Positions 59,161 to 64,000 of a stretch of 64,000 nt of DNA are shown here, one piece after another. The stretch's first letter is position 1. Every line of letters begins with the position of its first letter. Location: NCBI GenBank assembly GCA_034509425.1, contig JAVTVJ010001234.1, forward strand, positions 310,001-374,000. The letters are read 5' to 3'. A program made the translations under genes and the position numbers. This DNA comes from Eopsaltria australis (lineage: Eukaryota; Chordata; Aves; Passeriformes; Petroicidae). The notes beneath the pieces were generated by a model. That model worked only from the letters and a program-made list of their open reading frames with translations, had not been told where the DNA came from and made no database searches.

Positions 59161-60539
59161 AGGAGAAATGGATGGACAGACAGATGGACACAAAGCTCTC
59201 CTGTCTGTCCTCCTGGCCAGCCCCAGGCTGGGATGCTCTGGCAGACCCAAACAGCCAAACCTGGAGCTCTGCAGAGCTTTATCCCCTCAGCTGACATTAT
59301 TGGAACCTCCTCCCAGAGAACTTCCCAAGCCCCCTCCGTCATCGAGGAAAAGACATTTCCCAGGAATGCAGCTCTGGGATGAAGGCTGTGGCTTTTCTTA
59401 TCACCCTTAAAATGTAACCACTTCAAAAAAAAACCATCACAGCTCTTTCCAAGAGAGCAGAACTGTTGCTGATTTTTTGTTGGCTGAAGGATCTCCAGCC
59501 TGAGATTGATTGATAACGGATGGGTTCCACAAAAACCGTGTTTATCTTGGGGCAAACCCAAAAAACTGCACATGAAACGTCTCCGGCCTAAAGAAATATT
59601 TCCGAGCGATGCTGGAGAACAAGCCCACAGTGAAAAATAATGACTTTTCAGGATGTAAACGAACTGTCCCAGAGCTCCCATCCAAATCTATTAGTGGTGG
59701 CAACAGGATGCCTTGTTAGCAACCAACATTATTCATTTATTGCATTAAAATGCTTCAATGTGCTCCAAAAACCATCCAAGGCCTCAGCTTTTTCTCAGGA
59801 AGCCACTGTTGGTTACCCACCAGGAAGAGGAATTTGTGGATGCCTAAATAATCTGCAGAAGATGGAGAAGGAAACAAAAAAAATTCCTGCAGCCCAATCC
59901 CATCCCTCCTTCTTACAGCAAAAAGGAAACACAGTTAATGGGGGGGGAAATGTATAAATAAAAGATGAAGAATTGTTTTAAATCCCATAAATTAAAGACC
60001 AGACCTGCCAGCCTCGAGCAGAGGCTGCCCCAGCCTGGGCTAGGTGGGATGTCTGCCTCAAATCTCTTTTCAGGTGCTGTTTGCCTTAAAATTGACTTTT
60101 TGCACCTTGCAATGGAGTGGTTTTGGTTCCACGGCACAAGGACCTGGAGAAGAGATCAGCTCCCATCACCAGTAAAAACCAGGACCAGGAACTGGCAGCA
60201 AATCTACAATATTTGTTGTAATCATTTTAATGACACTGGAGAATTTTCCACGTGCTTCTAAGCTTAATTCAGAATATATTATTAATATATTTGAGCATTT
60301 TCCCCATTAAAGCCACAATTAAAACCAAAGCCCCAGCACTGCCCAGTGGCCTTTCCAACCAGTGTTTATATTCTCAGCTGTAACTCCTGGTTTCACCTTT
60401 CCTACCATATTTATACCTCACACGTTTTCCACTCCAGTTTCAAATGTACAGACCTTCCCATCACTCACTGTGGAAGAAGTTAAAACATCAAAAATGTTTT
60501 TATTTTAATATTTGAAGACAAGCATTGATCTTTTCTCTG
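59161..60539. other. Unique intron sequence upstream of W1
   Basis: No exon or repeat is recognised. The stretch around 60000-60300 has a homeodomain-like ATATTATTAATATAT segment and could be conserved non-coding DNA; that is a guess from composition. Confidence 0.6.
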
Positions 60540-61372
60540 CACAGAGGTCTCCTTAAATTTTTACCAATGCCTCCCTTATTTCTTACCAGTGTCTCTCTAA
60601 ATTCTTACCTGTGTTTCCCATTTTTACCAGTATCTCCCTTCATTTTTACCTCTCTAAATTCTTTTCTCCTTAAGTTTTTACCTGTCTCTCCCTTAATTTT
60701 TACCGTTGTTTCCTTTAATTCCTACCAGTGTCTCTCTTAGTTTTTACCAGTGCATCCCTTAATTTTTATCAGTGTTTTCCTAAATTCTTATCTGTGTCTC
60801 CCTTCATTTTTACCAGTATTTCCTTTAATTTTTACCAGCACCTCCCTTATTCTTTACCAGGGTCTCCCATAATTTTTACCAGTATCTCCCTTAATTCTTA
60901 CCTGTGTCTCCCTAAAGTTTTATCAGTGTTTCCTTTAATTCTTACCTGTCTCCCTTTATTTTCAGCAGTGTCTCCCTAAATTCTTACCTGTGTCTCCCCT
61001 AGTTTTAACCTGTGTTTGTCTTAATTTTTACCAGTATCTCCCTTAATTTTTACCAGTGCCTCTTTTTTCACCTGTATCTCCCTCAATTTTCACCTGTACC
61101 TCCCTCAATTTTTACCACTATCTCCCTCAATTTTTACCACTATCTCCCTCAATTTTTACCAGTATCACCCTTAATTTTTACCTGTATCTCCCTTAATTTT
61201 TACCAGTATCTCCCTTAATTTTTACCTGTATCTCCCTTAATTTCTACCAGTATCTCCCTAAATTTTTACGACTATTTCCCTAAATTTTTACCACTATTTC
61301 CCTTTATTTTTACCACTATCTCCCTAAATTTTTACCAGTACCTCCTTTTATTTCCACCAGCATCTCCCACTT
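60540..61372 (-). repeat. 22-bp array of donor-like motifs, about 37 copies
   Basis: Plus-strand unit TTTTTACCAGTATCTCCCTT plus AA, with interruptions. On the CACHD1 sense strand the unit reads CTG/GTAAAAATTAAGGGAGA, and four copies read CAG/GTAAGAATT (donors near 60608, 60901, 60945 and 60987), a near-ideal 5' splice site. Confidence 0.92.
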
Positions 61373-61619
61373 TTGCCAGGAGCACGGCCACAAAGGTGGA
61401 TGAAAACATCTCTTGAGATTCGACCCAAAATCATCCATGCGCCAACCCTCGGAAAACCTTCCAGAACCCTTATCAAAAACCCCACACCAAAACGACTTAA
61501 GATACAATTCTGGGGTGTTTCCTAATGGATTTAAAACCAGCAAAAGACATTGGCTGAGATTCAGCCCTCCTTCACCCCATCCCCCTTTTTTTCTCTCTTC
61601 CTTCAGGATTCCCTTTAAT

Positions 61620-62110
61620 GAAGAAGGGCTGGAAGCCGCATCCCGCGGGAGCAAACAGAGCCGCGATCCCACTTTGATCCGGTCCCCACGGAGCCCCGCG
61701 CTCCCTGCCTGCCTCCCCACATCTCCCCTTGATTGACGTTGGCTCTGATGTAGGAGCTGCTTTGAACTTCACACGCCAAATTCCCGTCGGGCCGCGCTCA
61801 TTTCTATTCTCCTTCAACAGGATTTACGAGCGGGAGATCGGCGGGCGCGGGAGATAAAATGAATTTGCAGGAGCTTTGAATCCGACATCAAAACGGGGCT
61901 CGAGTGAGCTCCAATTGGATTTTGCTCGGCCTGAATTTACAGTGTAAATCAACTTCTTTTGTGCTTCTGGAGTTCGGGGAGAAGCGAGGGAGCTGTGGAT
62001 AAAAATGGCACTTGAGCAGCTGCTCAGGGCTTCAGATTGGTTTAATACTCGTTTTTTTTCCTCTTCTCTGTGTTTGTACAAATTCAAGCTGTCGTTAATA
62101 TGCAAATGAA
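61620..62110. promoter_or_regulatory. CpG-rich possible regulatory element
   Basis: About 35 CpGs in under 500 bp, in an intron otherwise nearly free of them. Segments such as GTCGGGCCGCGCTCATT and ATCGGCGGGCGCGGGAG are followed by an octamer ATGCAAAT (62100-62107). No open reading frame with CACHD1 similarity is present. Candidates are an enhancer, an alternative promoter or another conserved element. Confidence 0.4.
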
Positions 62111-64000
62111 ATTACATAAGTTCGCTCAAAAATTCAGCGTTGCTTTTGAAATTCCCAGCCAGGCCTTGTCTGCTCGATTGCAAGGCAAGATTTGAACTCG
62201 TATTTTACATAAATACTTAAATACAGGGTTCCCACTGCATGTAAACAGAATGTTGGAAAACAATGTTTTTATGAATAAATTCAACTAAAAAAAGAAAAAA
62301 AAGCCACTGATGGTTCAGTTACACAATTTCTTCTGGCAAGGCACCAAAGTTGCTCCAATTATTTCAAGTATTCTTGAAAAATCCGAGTATAGCTGCTCTC
62401 AGATGTGAACAGAATGTACTACTGGAAGGAGGATTCAACCCAGGAAAACAAATTATTCCCAACCTCACTTTTCCATGAGGAATTTCTATTCCAAACCCCA
62501 TTTTTTCATGAGGGATTTGGCCATATTAGAGGTAAAAGCAAGAGGCCAGGAGAGAAATTTCCTAAATAGCTGCTGCAGTTTATGGACAAAAGCTGCCAAG
62601 CCCAGGACTGTGCACACTCCCCACATCCCCTGGGCTTTCCTGCAGCCTGAAACTCTGTCACAACAGCAAACACATCTTAAATTTCATTTATTGTGGCCCC
62701 CTCACTCCTGCTCTGGAAGTGCAGCTCTTCAGATATTGCAGCAACCCAAGGAACTGAATGGGATTCCCGTTACCTCCCACTTAACTGCTCCGGAGAGGAA
62801 AGATAAACACAGAAAGAGCTGTGATAAAATTGAACTGCATTAGCAAATATTTAACCATCTGTTTTAAAAAAAAAAAAAGCAAAACCAGACCACTTCTGAA
62901 GGCAGTATCACAGTCAGGGAGTAAATGATTTTCAAACAGAGGTTTGTAAACTCCCTTACTCAAACAGCTCCATTAATGATTGCAGTGCACTGCTGCCAAG
63001 TAGGGTGTTTTACCAACAAATATTCCTCCATCTCAGCTCCTTCCACAAATTTGGATAAATGCATTCCCTGAGCTCTTATCAGCATAGTTAAATAAAGAGC
63101 AGAAATAGATTTCCAGCTGCCTTGCAAGGCAGCCAGAGCGGGAGCATTAATGAACACCAGTGCCCCTGAACAGATGGAACTGGGAGACCTGGGGCAACTT
63201 CCCAGGAAAAGCCAGCAGTGAAATTCATCTGTGGATGGGGGTGGGAGCAGAGAGGGAGGGGATGATTCCAGCAGGACACACGGGATCCATGCCCCACAGG
63301 GAGGTGCAGTGAGGGACACTCAGGAGTTTCCTGGAGCTGCCACTCTCCCCCTGCATCTCCCTTCTCCCCCGGACACCCAAGGATATGAAATGCTGAAGCA
63401 CATCAGAGTGATGGGCTTTAAAACTGGGTAGAGAGGAGGATCAACATTTTTTGTCCCCCTTCAAAAGCATCATCTGGTTTTTTGCTGGAAAAGCTGCGGG
63501 AACGGCTGCGTTTCCTCACAAATGCATCGGAATAATATGTTTTTGTTTTCTGGAAGGTGACCCTATGCAGCCATTGGTGTGCTGAGAAACAAAGGGGGTG
63601 TTAACACAACCAACCTCCCTGGCAAACTGCAACTGCAGAAAGCCCCTTCTGGAAGTGTCCCCCAAGAGAGCATCAATCACAGCTTCTCCACAAAAAGGCA
63701 TTCTGTGTCACGGGTAGAAGACAAATACTCAAACATTACCCACATATCCGACTTATTCTTAGAGTGGAAGGAGTTTGATTTCCTTCCATCTGTAAATGTT
63801 CAATATAAACACTCTTTATCTGCCTGCTGCCATCCAGGCCAGCAGCACCTCCGTGAATGAAGCTATTCCAGGCACCACTCCCAAGCCAGACCATGCAGAC
63901 CTGCAGAATTCCCTAATGCTTCCAAACCTGCTTCCCAAAACTCATCCCTTAAATCCTTATTTAGACACTTCTCACAACTGACACGTAGCCCAGAAGTTCT
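62111..64000. other. Unique intron sequence to window end
   Basis: No CACHD1 exon encoding the residues expected just before W1 was found here on the minus strand, so the preceding exon lies beyond 64000. Confidence 0.7.

Noticed and set aside
58400..64000. Upstream CACHD1 exons (N-terminal region)
   Set aside because: No minus-strand segment with the expected coding sequence and matching phase (two bases of a split Glu codon at a donor) was found.

Overview
This is vertebrate nuclear DNA, almost certainly from a bird and probably a passerine. It carries one large multi-exon gene with fairly compact introns, many short 3'-truncated CR1 LINE tails, LTR-like fragments and an unusually dense set of minisatellites. 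The only protein-coding gene I can support is CACHD1 (VWFA and cache domain-containing protein 1) on the minus strand. I assembled 24 coding exons (W1 to W24 in transcript order) from 55397 down to the stop codon at 7435. All introns are GT-AG, every codon phase joins, and the exons give 1137 residues with no frameshift or premature stop. Human CACHD1, from memory, is about 1274 residues in 27 coding exons. The window therefore lacks about 137 N-terminal residues (signal peptide and start of the ectodomain), whose exons and promoter lie beyond 64000. Residue numbers below (r1 to r1137) count from the first complete codon in the window. LAYOUT: 1-5100 is intergenic DNA downstream of the gene, with one CR1 tail and no supported gene. 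About 5145-7434 is the probable 3' UTR, including a 37-bp minisatellite made from the end of the coding sequence. 7435-40225 holds exons W24 to W2. 40226-55290 is one 15-kb intron largely built of tandem arrays. W1 is at 55291-55397. 55398-64000 is upstream intron with a 132-bp array that repeats the W1 acceptor, a 22-bp array of donor-like motifs, and a CpG-rich possible regulatory element. PROTEIN: the exons encode a divergent MIDAS-type VWA domain, tandem Cache modules, a cysteine-rich juxtamembrane region, one transmembrane helix and a charged, then His-rich cytoplasmic tail. This is the alpha2delta-like architecture. CACHD1 is known as a modulator of voltage-gated calcium channels and as a partner of Wnt receptors. 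MOST INTERESTING: several tandem arrays start exactly at CACHD1 exon edges. The W1 acceptor, with its branch-point-like and pyrimidine-tract sequence, is repeated about 22 times (55381-58200). The last 20 or so codons plus stop are duplicated inside the 3' UTR minisatellite. A third array begins in the W4 acceptor tract. On the gene's sense strand, a donor-like array (61370 to 60540) precedes the acceptor-like array (58200 to 55400). All family assignments come from reading the sequence and memory; no database search was run.
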